A DNA stretch of 64,000 nt from Sulfitobacter sp. EhC04 (GTDB lineage: Bacteria > Pseudomonadota > Alphaproteobacteria > Rhodobacterales > Rhodobacteraceae), in NCBI RefSeq assembly GCF_001650875.1, contig NZ_LXYI01000021.1:1-64000 (forward strand), written 5' to 3'. The notes beneath the pieces are model-generated. The model saw only the letters and a list, made by a program, of their open reading frames with translations. It was not told where the DNA came from and made no database searches. Each line of letters starts with the position of its first letter. The first letter of the stretch is position 1. Below, one piece after another: positions 54,210 to 62,334 of the stretch. The position numbers and the translations under genes are program-made.

Positions 54210-55691
54210 ATGAAGACCTTTTTGATCCGGGGCGTGCCGATGGCAATGCAGCAGGATGGTTGGTGGCTGAACGCACCACCGGCAGAACCGGCGCAGGGGC
54301 AGGGCCGGACAGCGCAGGGAACGCTCTGGCGCGCAGGGTTTCTGGTGATACTGCTGGCGCTGGGCGATCTACTGGTCTGGCAGGCCACGCCGGGGCTGTC
54401 GCTGGCGGTTTTCGCCATGGCAATGGTTGTCGCGGCAGTGACAGCAGCGGGCGGGATGACGGCACGGCGGGGCATGGTGGTGGGGGCGGGCAGCCTGCTG
54501 GCCTTCCTGCCGCTGGCCGAACTGGTGCAGCCCTTGTCCTTTGCCATCGCGGTTGCGGGTGGATCGGCGGTCTTTGCGGCCATCGCGGGGCTGAGGCCGG
54601 AGCAGATCCTGCGGGCGATGCTGCGGCTCTGGCCCTTGGGGATGCAGCAGACGGTGCAGGACGGGGCAGAGGCGCTGGGCCGACCTGACTCCGTGCAGGT
54701 TTCAAACTGGGTGCAGCGCGCCTTGATGCGCTGGCTGGTGCCGGTCGCGCTGGGTCTTGTCTTTGTCGGCCTGCTGCTGATGGCAAACCCGGTTGCCGAC
54801 CGCTGGCTGGCAGAGGTCACGTCGCGGGACCTGACCCTGCCCGCCGCCGACCGGATCGGTTTCTGGCTCTGCCTGTTGCCGCTGGTCTGGACCGGGCTGC
54901 GCCTGCCCGCGATGCGCGAAAGGCTGGGTGCGGCCCCGGCAGCCGCCCGCATGGGGCCGGGGCGTGAAGGGCTGATCAACCCCGGCTCGACCGTGCGCGC
55001 GCTGATCCTGTTCAATGCGGTCTTTGCGGTGCAGACGGTTCTGGATGTGGTTTATCTCTATGGCGGTGTCGGCCTGCCGGAGGGGATTTCCCATGCCGAA
55101 TATGCGCACCGGGGGGCCTATCCGCTGGTGGTGACCGGGCTGCTCGCCGGGGGCTTTGCTCTGATGACGCGGCGCTGGGTTCTGGGCGACCGGGCATTGC
55201 GCGTGCTTTTGCTGCTCTGGGTGGCACAAAATGTGGCGCTCGTGGTGTCGTCGCTGGTGCGGCTGGACCTTTATGTCAGCGTCTACGGGTTGACCCACCT
55301 GCGGCTGGCGGCCGGTATCTGGATGGGGCTGACCGCTGCCGGGCTGGCGCTGATCTTCTGGCAGGTCTGCGCGGGGCGGAACAACCGCTGGCTGGTGCTG
55401 CGCGGCGGCGGGCTGTCGGTGGCGGTGCTTTATGCCTGCGCCTTTGTCAGCTTTGACGCCATGATCGCGCGCTATAACCTGAGCCATCCGGTGCGCCAGG
55501 ACCCCAGCTATCTGTGCGCGCTGGGCGATGCCGCGCGTCCGGTGATTGCCGGTTTCGAGATCACGCAGCGGCGCAGCATCTGCCCCGGCACCCACCGCAT
55601 CGCGAGCCCGCGTGACTGGCGCGAATGGGGCTTTCGCAACGCGCGCGCCCGCAATAGCCTTGCCACCATCCTAGCAAAGGCCCCGCGATGA
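54210..55691 (+). CDS. DUF4173 multi-pass membrane protein
   Basis: 493 residues from the ATG at 54210, with GAGGGCAAGAG upstream. About ten to twelve helices. The segment YGGVGLPEGISHAEYAHRGA, then YPLVVTGLLAGGFAL, is the DUF4173 core. The C-terminal ~60 residues are soluble. The stop overlaps the response-regulator start as ATGA, so it is co-expressed with the two-component pair and may sense or transduce a membrane signal. Function is otherwise unknown. Confidence 0.85.
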   Translation: MKTFLIRGVPMAMQQDGWWLNAPPAEPAQGQGRTAQGTLWRAGFLVILLALGDLLVWQATPGLSLAVFAMAMVVAAVTAAGGMTARRGMVVGAGSLLAFLPLAELVQPLSFAIAVAGGSAVFAAIAGLRPEQILRAMLRLWPLGMQQTVQDGAEALGRPDSVQVSNWVQRALMRWLVPVALGLVFVGLLLMANPVADRWLAEVTSRDLTLPAADRIGFWLCLLPLVWTGLRLPAMRERLGAAPAAARMGPGREGLINPGSTVRALILFNAVFAVQTVLDVVYLYGGVGLPEGISHAEYAHRGAYPLVVTGLLAGGFALMTRRWVLGDRALRVLLLLWVAQNVALVVSSLVRLDLYVSVYGLTHLRLAAGIWMGLTAAGLALIFWQVCAGRNNRWLVLRGGGLSVAVLYACAFVSFDAMIARYNLSHPVRQDPSYLCALGDAARPVIAGFEITQRRSICPGTHRIASPRDWREWGFRNARARNSLATILAKAPR

Positions 55692-56395
55692 CTGCGCCCC
55701 AAATCCTGCCCCATATCCTGATCGTCGACGACGACCCCCAGATCCGCACCGTGCTGCGCATGGCGCTGGACAAGGCCGGGATGACCAGTGACGCGGCGGG
55801 CGACGGCGACGAAGGGCTGAGCAAGGCAAGGTCCGGGCGCTATGACCTGATCATTCTCGACATCGGATTGCCGCAGATGGACGGTCTGGCCCTGTGCCGG
55901 ACCCTGCGCCAGACCGACCAGACCCCGGTGCTGTTCCTGACCGCGCGGGATGATGAGATCGACCGGGTGCTGGGGTTCGAGCTGGGCGGGGACGATTACG
56001 TCAGCAAGCCGTTTTCCCCCCGCGAGTTGACCGCGCGGATCACGGCGATTCTCAAACGCAGCGGCGGCAGGCCAGTGGAAAAGGACCAGAGCCTCACGCG
56101 GGGTGTGTTGACACTTGATAGGGGGCGTCACACCTGCGCGGTTGCGGGGCAGGTCGTGTCCCTGACCGCGCGGGAGATGGGGATACTGAGCCATCTGATG
56201 GTCCGCCCCGATCAGGTCCTGCCGCGCCCGGCGCTGACCGATGCGGTCTATGGCGCGCATGTCCATGTGTCGGACCGCACGCTGGACAGCCACCTGCGCA
56301 ACCTGCGCGCCAAACTGGCCGATGCAGGCTGCGCGGATGCCATCGAGACGGTGCATGGCGTCGGGATCAGGTTGGGCCCATGTCAAGGCAGGTAA
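55688..56395 (+). CDS. OmpR-family response regulator
   Basis: 235 residues. Receiver domain: ILIVDDDPQIRTVLRMAL, phosphoacceptor Asp in LIILDIGLPQMDGL, Thr/Lys in VLFLTARDDE and DDYVSKPFSPRELTARI. The C-terminal winged helix is of the Trans_reg_C type (DRTLDSHLRNLRAKLADAG). Its partner kinase overlaps by 16 bases (56380-56395). The likely targets include the DUF4173 gene unit, by position only. Confidence 0.93.
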   Translation: MTAPQILPHILIVDDDPQIRTVLRMALDKAGMTSDAAGDGDEGLSKARSGRYDLIILDIGLPQMDGLALCRTLRQTDQTPVLFLTARDDEIDRVLGFELGGDDYVSKPFSPRELTARITAILKRSGGRPVEKDQSLTRGVLTLDRGRHTCAVAGQVVSLTAREMGILSHLMVRPDQVLPRPALTDAVYGAHVHVSDRTLDSHLRNLRAKLADAGCADAIETVHGVGIRLGPCQGR

Positions 56396-57318
56396 GGCGC
56401 AAATGGCGGCCACCCCTTGCGCTGATCGTGATCGGGGCGATGGCGGGGATTGTCGCGGTGCCGGTCCTGGGCCTGACCTATTTCAGGGTTGCAGGGAACG
56501 TGCTGGGCTGGGCGGAAACCGCCTGGCTGATCCTTTGGGTGGCATTGGCGTCGGCGGGGATACTGGGGTTCCTGCTGTGGCGGCTGGTGTTGCGCCCGGT
56601 GACGGCGCTGACTGCCCATGCCCGCGACATGAAGGCGGGCCGCGCCGGAACGCCGCCCGCGCATTTCGGCACGCCGGAATTTTCGGAACTGGGGCAAAGC
56701 GTGATCGACATGGGGGCCACCCTGCACAACCGCGCGGCGACGATGCGCGCCTATGCGGATCACGTCACCCATGAGATGAAATCGCCGCTGACCGCCATCA
56801 CCGGCGCCGCCGAATTGCTGGAGGATGCCACCGGGGAGGAGCGCAGGGCGCTGATCGCCACAATTGCGGGGTCTGCCGCCCGGATGGATCACCTGCTGCG
56901 TGACCTGCGCCGCCATGCGGCGGCGGGACTGGCGCGCGAGGGCGGCGAGGTGCTGCTGTCGGTGGCCGCAACACAGGTGAGCGGGGTCGCGGTTGTTCTG
57001 CGCCGCGACGGCAAGGTGCCGATGCCGCCGGACGATCTGGGGGCGGTGCTGGAACAATTGACGCAGAACGCGGTCAGCCATGGGGCGGATCGGGTCAGCC
57101 TGGACTGGGAGGCCGGGAAACTGTCGATCGCGGACAATGGTTCTGGCGTGGCACCGGGCGACCGGGACCGGATGTTCGATCCCTTCTTTACCACCACCCG
57201 CGCGCAGGGCGGGACCGGCATGGGCCTTGCCATCGTGCGGGCGCTGATCGGGGCGCATGGCGGCACCATCGCCCATGTGCCGACGCAAAAAGGGGCAGTT
57301 TTCGAGATATCCTTCTGA
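56380..57318 (+). CDS. Small sensor histidine kinase
   Basis: 312 residues. Two helices (about 12-33 and 46-69) enclose only a short periplasmic loop, so it probably senses the membrane itself or relies on the DUF4173 protein. HAMP linker follows, then the H box HVTHEMKSPLTAITGAAELL, N box EQLTQNAVSHGADRV, G1 IADNGSGVAP, F box MFDPFFTTTRA and G2 GTGMGLAIVRALI. The overlap with the response regulator gene supports the pairing. Confidence 0.93.
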   Translation: MSRQVRRKWRPPLALIVIGAMAGIVAVPVLGLTYFRVAGNVLGWAETAWLILWVALASAGILGFLLWRLVLRPVTALTAHARDMKAGRAGTPPAHFGTPEFSELGQSVIDMGATLHNRAATMRAYADHVTHEMKSPLTAITGAAELLEDATGEERRALIATIAGSAARMDHLLRDLRRHAAAGLAREGGEVLLSVAATQVSGVAVVLRRDGKVPMPPDDLGAVLEQLTQNAVSHGADRVSLDWEAGKLSIADNGSGVAPGDRDRMFDPFFTTTRAQGGTGMGLAIVRALIGAHGGTIAHVPTQKGAVFEISF

Positions 57319-57843
57319 GGGGAGGCTTGCGTTGGCGGAAAGACATGAGACTGGCTGAGTGTCAGATGTCAGGCAAAACCGACTTTGTGTCACATTGCTG
57401 ACTCAGCTCTCCGGAACGGCGTGCAAGGCGGGCGTTCGGAAAGAGCGCAATGTGACGTGAGGTGCAAGTCGGGGGTCGCCCGACCGGGAGGGCGTTCCAA
57501 ACCTATGTGTGGCGGGAAGCGTCTCAACCCGCTGTCCGGGTCATGTGATGGCCGTGGTCGCAAAATCGCCCTCCGGGGGGAGGTCGGGCGATGCCCGGCT
57601 TGCGCCGGGCGGGGCGTTTGAGGGGGTAGGCAATGCTATGACAGGACAGCAGGCGCGAACCCTTCCCCCCGCGCGGAGTCGAGGCCGCAGGCCGCCGCGC
57701 ATCGCCGCACCATAGCCCTGCGATGGCCCGGCGCCTTCGGCTTGTTCCGGGCTTTGCCGGGCACGGTCGGTTGACGAGATTCAGAAAATCCGTGGGCACG
57801 AGCCGCTTTCGCAGGACATTCGGTAAACAGAGTCCGCTTAAGA
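57319..57843. other. 525-base GC-rich intergenic region with several hairpins
   Basis: No gene supported. It contains the large hairpin at 57389-57456, GTCGGG-GGTCG-CCCGAC (57468-57484) and GCCCGGC-TTGC-GCCGGGC (57593-57610). The first may end the two-component transcript. The stretch towards 57843 shows frames of low quality on both strands. Confidence 0.6.
57389..57456. repeat. Large imperfect hairpin with 10-bp perfect arms
   Basis: GTCACATTGC (57389-57398) pairs with GCAATGTGAC (57447-57456). After a seven-base bulge, GCTCT (57406-57410) pairs with AGAGC (57442-57446), and AACG with CGTT nearer the loop. Total length 68 bases, 70 bases after the kinase stop. Arms have no T-run; it could be an mRNA-end structure or a small mobile repeat. 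Confidence 0.6.
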
Positions 57844-57860
57844 TTGCGAATAATTCGCAA
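57844..57860. promoter_or_regulatory. Palindromic metal-regulator (Fur/Mur/Zur-type) box
   Basis: TTGCGAAT-A-ATTCGCAA is a perfect 17-base palindrome about 40 bases before the metal ABC operon. A second, degenerate copy (TTGCGAATCGCTCTCA, 57875-57890) lies in the promoter spacer. Fur-family proteins bind sites of this shape. Which metal regulator applies cannot be told from the site alone. Confidence 0.7.
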
Positions 57861-57865
57861 CTGTA

Positions 57866-57894
57866 TTGACTTAGTTGCGAATCGCTCTCATATA
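57866..57894 (+). promoter_or_regulatory. Sigma70-like promoter of the metal ABC operon
   Basis: TTGACT (57866-57871), 17 bases, then CATATA (57889-57894). The degenerate GCGAATC-containing box lies inside the spacer, so a bound repressor would block RNA polymerase. The predicted +1 falls at about the first ATG (57901), so the message may be leaderless. Confidence 0.55.
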
Positions 57895-57900
57895 GAAATC

Positions 57901-58881
57901 ATGAAAAACATGATGAACAGTTTCGCCCTGACCCGCCGCGCCACCCTGATGGGGGGGCTTGCCCTGATGGCCACTGCACCCGCCCTGCGCGCGGCAGGCG
58001 TGCTGGACGTTGTTGCCACAACAGGCATGATCGCCGATGGCGTGCGCCGTGTCGGGGGGGATGCGGTGACCGTCCGGGCCCTGATGGGGCCGGGCGTCGA
58101 CCCGCATGGATACCGTCAGACCCGCAGTGACATTGTTGCGATGACCCGCGCCGACCTGACCCTGTGGCACGGTCTGTTCCTTGAGGCGCAGATGGAACGG
58201 TTCTTTGAAGAACTGGGCGGCAAGCGCCGCGTCGTTGCGGTGGCCGAGGCGCTGGACAAGGGCCGGTTGCTGGAACATGCGGACTACGCAGGGCGCTATG
58301 ACCCGCACGTCTGGATGGCACCTGATATCTGGACCGACGTGGTGACGGAGATTGCCCGCGCCCTGACCGAGGCGCGCCCCGACATGGCGGAAGAGTTCGC
58401 CGCGAACGCCGCCGGCTACCGCGAGGAGCTTGCGGCACTGTCGACCTATGCTGGTGAGGCGGTGGCCATGGTGCCGAAAGAGACCCGCGTGCTGGTCACG
58501 GCGCATGATGCCTTCAGCTATTTCGGGCGGGCCTATGATTTCGAGGTGATCGGGATTCAGGGTATCTCTACCAACTCGGAGGCGGGGCTGAACCGGATAT
58601 CAGAGCTTGTCGATGTGCTGGTCGAGCGAAAGATCGGCGCTGTCTTTGTCGAGACTTCCGTGTCCGACCGCAACATGCGTGCGCTGATCGAAGGTGCTGC
58701 GGCACGGGGCCACGAGGTTGTCATCGGCGGATCGCTTTATTCCGACGCGATGGGGCAGGAAGGCACCTATGAGGGCACCTATATCGGCATGATCGACCAT
58801 AACGTGACCACCATCGCCCGTGCATTGGGTGCCGATCTGTCACCCGGTGGCATGACCGGCAGACTGAGCAGCGGTAGCTGA
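57901..58881 (+). CDS. Mn/Zn-type ABC transporter substrate-binding protein
   Basis: 326 residues from the ATG at 57901; no Shine-Dalgarno sequence is seen there. The N-terminus has a twin-arginine-like signal (LTRRATLMGGLALMATAPAL). The TroA/PsaA fold is shown by VDPHGYRQTRSD (first His ligand), DPHVWMAPDIWTD (second His), VFVETSVSDRNM (Glu) and GGSLYSDAMG (Asp). The His-His-Glu-Asp set is typical of Mn(II) binders, though zinc or iron is possible. First gene of a four-gene operon with ATPase and two permeases. Confidence 0.92.
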   Translation: MKNMMNSFALTRRATLMGGLALMATAPALRAAGVLDVVATTGMIADGVRRVGGDAVTVRALMGPGVDPHGYRQTRSDIVAMTRADLTLWHGLFLEAQMERFFEELGGKRRVVAVAEALDKGRLLEHADYAGRYDPHVWMAPDIWTDVVTEIARALTEARPDMAEEFAANAAGYREELAALSTYAGEAVAMVPKETRVLVTAHDAFSYFGRAYDFEVIGIQGISTNSEAGLNRISELVDVLVERKIGAVFVETSVSDRNMRALIEGAAARGHEVVIGGSLYSDAMGQEGTYEGTYIGMIDHNVTTIARALGADLSPGGMTGRLSSGS

Positions 58882-58884
58882 GCC

Positions 58885-59685
58885 ATGAGTGTCACCCTGG
58901 CAAGTGAACGTCACCCGGAAACAGGGCAGACCAGCCGCGAGGACAGCCCGCTGGCCGTGCGGGGCATGACCGTGTCCTATGGCCAGAAGCCTGCGGTCTT
59001 CTCCGTCGACATGACGGTGGAGCCGGGCAAGATGACGGCCATCATCGGCCCCAACGGCGCGGGGAAGTCCACGCTGCTCAAGGCCGCGCTGGGCATTCAC
59101 AAGCCTCTGGCGGGCACCACCACGGTGTTCGGCAAGCCCGTGGGGCAACAGCGGCACCGGATCGCCTATGTGCCGCAGCGGGCCAGCGTGGACTGGGATT
59201 TTCCGACCCGCGTGATCGACGTGGTGCTGATGGGGCTGTATCCGCAGCTGGGTCTGCTGGGACGGGTCCGGCCCGCGCATCGGGCGCGGGCAGAGGATTG
59301 CCTGACCCGTGTCGGCATGGAGGATTTCGCCGGTCGGCAGATCGGGCAATTGTCCGGCGGTCAGCAGCAGCGTGTGTTTCTGGCGCGCGCCCTGGCGCAG
59401 GATGCGGACCTTTACCTGCTGGATGAACCCTTTGCCGGGGTCGATGCGGCCACCGAAAAGGCGATCATCGGCGTGCTGAAATCCTTGCGGGATGCGGGCA
59501 AGACGGTTGTGGCGGTGCATCATGATCTGTCGACCGTCACGGATTATTTCGACAACGTCTTTCTGATCAACACCCGCCGCATTGCGGAAGGGCCAGTGAA
59601 GACCACCTTTGTCACCGCGAACCTTCAGGATGCCTATGGCGGGCGGCTGGCGGGCGCGCAGATGGAAGCGCTGGCGTTGTCATGA
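58885..59685 (+). CDS. Metal ABC transporter ATP-binding protein
   Basis: 266 residues. Walker A GPNGAGKSTLLKAALG, Q-loop YVPQRASVDWDFPTRV (with the DWDFP segment common in Mn/Zn/Fe transporters), signature LSGGQQQRVFLARAL, Walker B LYLLDEPFAGVD, and switch His in VVAVHHDLST. It starts three bases after the SBP stop and overlaps the next permease as ATGA. Confidence 0.95.
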   Translation: MSVTLASERHPETGQTSREDSPLAVRGMTVSYGQKPAVFSVDMTVEPGKMTAIIGPNGAGKSTLLKAALGIHKPLAGTTTVFGKPVGQQRHRIAYVPQRASVDWDFPTRVIDVVLMGLYPQLGLLGRVRPAHRARAEDCLTRVGMEDFAGRQIGQLSGGQQQRVFLARALAQDADLYLLDEPFAGVDAATEKAIIGVLKSLRDAGKTVVAVHHDLSTVTDYFDNVFLINTRRIAEGPVKTTFVTANLQDAYGGRLAGAQMEALALS

Positions 59686-60884
59686 TCGGGGACGCGCTAC
59701 TGCTGCAACTGGGCTATAACGCGACCCTTGTGACAATTGGCGCGACCCTGTTGGGGATGGCGGCGGGGGTTGGCGGGACATTTCTGTTTCTGCGCAAGCG
59801 CGCGCTGGTCAGCGATGCGATCAGCCACGCGACGCTGCCGGGGGTTGCGCTGGCCTTCATGGTGATGGTGACGCTGGGCGGAACGGGCCGGAACCTTGTC
59901 GGGTTGCTGTCGGGTGCGGCGCTGTCGGCGGCGGTGGGGCTGTTGCTGGTGTCATGGCTGGGCACGCGGACCCGCCTGGCGGAGGATGCGGCGATCGGGT
60001 CGGTCCTGTCGGTTTTCTTTGGTTTCGGGATCGTGCTGCTGACGGTGATCCAGACGATGTCGGCGGGTCAGCAGGCAGGGCTTGAAGGGTTCCTTCTGGG
60101 TTCGACCGCCGGGATGTTGCGCAGCGATGCGATGGTGATCGCGGTGTCGGCCGCTTTGACGCTGGCACTGGTGCTGCTGATGCGGCGGCCGCTGACGCTG
60201 GCCTCTTTCGATCCCGAATATGCGGTATCCATCGGCCAGAACGTGCGCCGCACGGACCTTGCCATGATGGGGCTGGTCCTTGCGGTGACGGTTGTCGGGC
60301 TGAAGATTGTCGGGTTGATCCTGATCGTGGCATTGCTGATCATTCCGCCGGTGACTGCACGTTTCTGGACCGAGCGGACGGACAGGGTTGTGATGATTTC
60401 GGGCGCTGTCGGGGGGCTGTCGGCCTATGTCGGCGCGGCGCTGTCGGCGGCGATCCCGGCTGTGCCGACCGGGCCGATCATCGTGCTGGTGGGCTTTGTG
60501 CTGTTTGCGCTGTCGCTGCTGGTGGCACCGGGGCGCGGGGTGGTGTCGGCGCTGGCCCGGCACCGGCGGCATCAGCGGCGGGTCCACCTGCGGCAGGGGC
60601 TGCTGGCGATGGCGCAGGGGCAACCGATCTATGAAAACATGACACTGCGACTGTTGCACCGGCAGGGCTGGGCGCGGCCCGATGGCGTGCCCACCGAATT
60701 GGGCCGGGGGCGCGCATCACGGGCGCTGCGCGACGAGAGCCGCTGGCAGGTGATCCGCAGCGATCCCGCCTTCGAGGCGGCCACCGCGCAGGATGACGGG
60801 CTGACCGATATTGAAACCGTGCTGACCGCCGACCAGCTGGCCGAGGTGGACGCGCGCATTCCCCGTGCGGAGGCTCTGGCATGA
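59682..60884 (+). CDS. Metal ABC transporter permease with C-terminal soluble tail
   Basis: 400 residues. The first ~290 are an ABC-3 permease: AISHATLPGVALAFM, FDPEYAVSIGQNVRRTDL and IIPPVTARFWTERTD. The last ~105 residues are soluble and basic, with a short helical region (AQGQPIYENMTLRLLHRQGW) resembling the winged-helix-like tail found in TroC/MtsC-type permeases. That tail may sense metal or regulate transport. It overlaps the ATPase gene and the next permease gene by four bases each. Confidence 0.92.
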   Translation: MIGDALLLQLGYNATLVTIGATLLGMAAGVGGTFLFLRKRALVSDAISHATLPGVALAFMVMVTLGGTGRNLVGLLSGAALSAAVGLLLVSWLGTRTRLAEDAAIGSVLSVFFGFGIVLLTVIQTMSAGQQAGLEGFLLGSTAGMLRSDAMVIAVSAALTLALVLLMRRPLTLASFDPEYAVSIGQNVRRTDLAMMGLVLAVTVVGLKIVGLILIVALLIIPPVTARFWTERTDRVVMISGAVGGLSAYVGAALSAAIPAVPTGPIIVLVGFVLFALSLLVAPGRGVVSALARHRRHQRRVHLRQGLLAMAQGQPIYENMTLRLLHRQGWARPDGVPTELGRGRASRALRDESRWQVIRSDPAFEAATAQDDGLTDIETVLTADQLAEVDARIPRAEALA

Positions 60885-61810
60885 ACGGCGCTGAATTTGT
60901 CCCGCTCAGCCTGGTGCCGCTGTTGACCGGCATCTGCGTGGCCGTCGCCTGCGCGCTGCCCGGCAACTTTCTGGTGCTGCGGCGGCAGGCCTTGATCGGG
61001 GACGCGATCAGCCATGTGGTGCTGCCGGGTATCGTCGTTGCCTTTTTGATCGGCGGTACGATCAGCACGCTGCCGATGTTGCTGGGCGCTGCCGGAGCGG
61101 CGGTCATCGCCGTTGGCGCAATCGAGGCGGTGCGACGTCTGGGGCGGATCGAGACTGGTGCCGCGATGGGCGTGGTCTTTACCACAATGTTCGCGGGCGG
61201 GGTGCTGTTGCTGGAGCAATCGGACACCTCTTCGGTGCATCTGGACGTGGAACATGCGCTTTATGGCAATCTGGAAAGCCTGATCTGGCTGGATGCGACC
61301 GGCTGGTCCTCGCTGCTGGACCCGCAGGCGCTGGCCAGTCTGCCAGTGGAACTGCCGCGCATGGCGGCGACCTTGCTGGTGGTTACGGGGTTCATCGTGC
61401 TGTTCTGGCGACCGCTCAAGATCAGTACCTTTGACGAGGGGTTTGCCCGCACCATCGGATTGCGGACCAGCCCGCTGGGGCTGGCGCTGGTGATCATGGC
61501 GGCGATTGCCGCTGTGGCGGCCTTTGACGCGGTGGGCAGTATCATCGTGATTGCCATGTTCATCTGCCCGCCTGCGGCGGCGCGGCTGATGACCAACCGG
61601 CTGGAGCATCAGCTGGCCTGGTCGGTGGGGTTCGCCACGCTTGCCGCTGTGCTGGGCTATGTGCTGGCGGGCTATGGGCCGCTGTGGATCGGAATGCAGG
61701 ACAGCGTGTCGGCTGCAGGCATGATCGCGACGGTATCGGGCCTGATCCTGGGCGTGACAGCGCTGGTCGGTCCGCACCGGTTGCGCGGGTCAGCTGCCCC
61801 GGTAGGTTGA
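60881..61810 (+). CDS. Metal ABC transporter permease, second
   Basis: 309 residues with eight or nine helices. ABC-3 signatures: LIGDAISHVVLPGIVVAFLI, FDEGFARTIGLRTSPLGLAL, and MFICPPAAARLMTNRLEHQL. It pairs with the tailed permease as a heterodimer. Its end overlaps the end of the convergent 5-hydroxyisourate hydrolase gene by 21 bases. Confidence 0.93.
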   Translation: MNGAEFVPLSLVPLLTGICVAVACALPGNFLVLRRQALIGDAISHVVLPGIVVAFLIGGTISTLPMLLGAAGAAVIAVGAIEAVRRLGRIETGAAMGVVFTTMFAGGVLLLEQSDTSSVHLDVEHALYGNLESLIWLDATGWSSLLDPQALASLPVELPRMAATLLVVTGFIVLFWRPLKISTFDEGFARTIGLRTSPLGLALVIMAAIAAVAAFDAVGSIIVIAMFICPPAAARLMTNRLEHQLAWSVGFATLAAVLGYVLAGYGPLWIGMQDSVSAAGMIATVSGLILGVTALVGPHRLRGSAAPVG

Positions 61811-62149
61811 ATATCCGAAAGGCGAGAGCAGCAGCGGCACGTGGTAATGCGCCGTCGGGTCGGAAATGCCGAACCGGATCGGGATGTCATCCAGAAAGCG
61901 CGGGCTTTCGGGCGGTGTCCCGATGCGGTCCAGATAGGCCCCGGCGGCAAAGACCAGTTCGTAGATGCCGGGGGCAAAGCCGTTTGATGGCAGAATGGGC
62001 GTATCGGTGCGCCCGTCCGCATTGGTCTGCATCCCGGCCAGTTTGATCCGCAGATCGCCGTCGAGGCGGTAGAGCGTGACATCCATGGCGCGGGCGGGTG
62101 CGCCCAGAGCCGTGTCCAGGACATGCGTGGTCAGATATCCATCGGGCAT
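61790..62149 (-). CDS. uraH: 5-hydroxyisourate hydrolase
   Basis: 119 residues from the ATG at 62149 (AAGGAG upstream). Transthyretin-like fold: TTHVLDTALGAPARAMDV at the start with the first catalytic His, and the C-terminal YSTYRGS tetrapeptide that marks the enzyme versus transthyretin. HYHVPLLLSPFGY supplies further His. It opens 5-hydroxyisourate to OHCU in urate breakdown. It diverges from the puuE-OHCU decarboxylase fusion. Confidence 0.94.
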   Translation of the reverse strand: MPDGYLTTHVLDTALGAPARAMDVTLYRLDGDLRIKLAGMQTNADGRTDTPILPSNGFAPGIYELVFAAGAYLDRIGTPPESPRFLDDIPIRFGISDPTAHYHVPLLLSPFGYSTYRGS

Positions 62150-62249
62150 CGGGGGCTCCTTGGCTGGAATGGGGGTTCCACAGCAGGATAGGGCCGGGAA
62201 ACGGCGCGTCAATGCGGGGTTGAACGGGCCGTCGCGGTTGGAAAGTACA

Positions 62250-62312
62250 GCGAATCCGGGGTGATTCGCACTTTCTGACCGGAGTGATTCGTTTTTCTTT
62301 GACCTGCGAATC
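62250..62312. promoter_or_regulatory. Array of four GCGAATC half-sites
   Basis: GCGAATC (62250-62256) with GATTCGC (62263-62269) forms an inverted repeat with six-base spacing; GATTCG (62286-62291) and CGAATC (62307-62312) form another with fifteen-base spacing. The last lies between the -35 and -10 of the promoter at 62299-62328. The same core is the palindrome in front of the metal ABC operon. Confidence 0.6.
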
Positions 62313-62328
62313 ATCCTTTGCCTATATA
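62299..62328 (+). promoter_or_regulatory. Sigma70-like promoter upstream of the RNA unit
   Basis: TTGACC (62299-62304), 18-base spacer, TATATA (62323-62328). It is close to consensus for this lineage. A GCGAATC half-site occupies the spacer, as in the metal ABC promoter. Confidence 0.65.
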
Positions 62329-62334
62329 GGGCGT

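Noticed and set aside
57385-57860. Several GC-rich frames between the kinase and metal operon
   Set aside because: Frames on both strands are interrupted and arginine-rich, as expected by chance in GC-rich DNA with hairpins.
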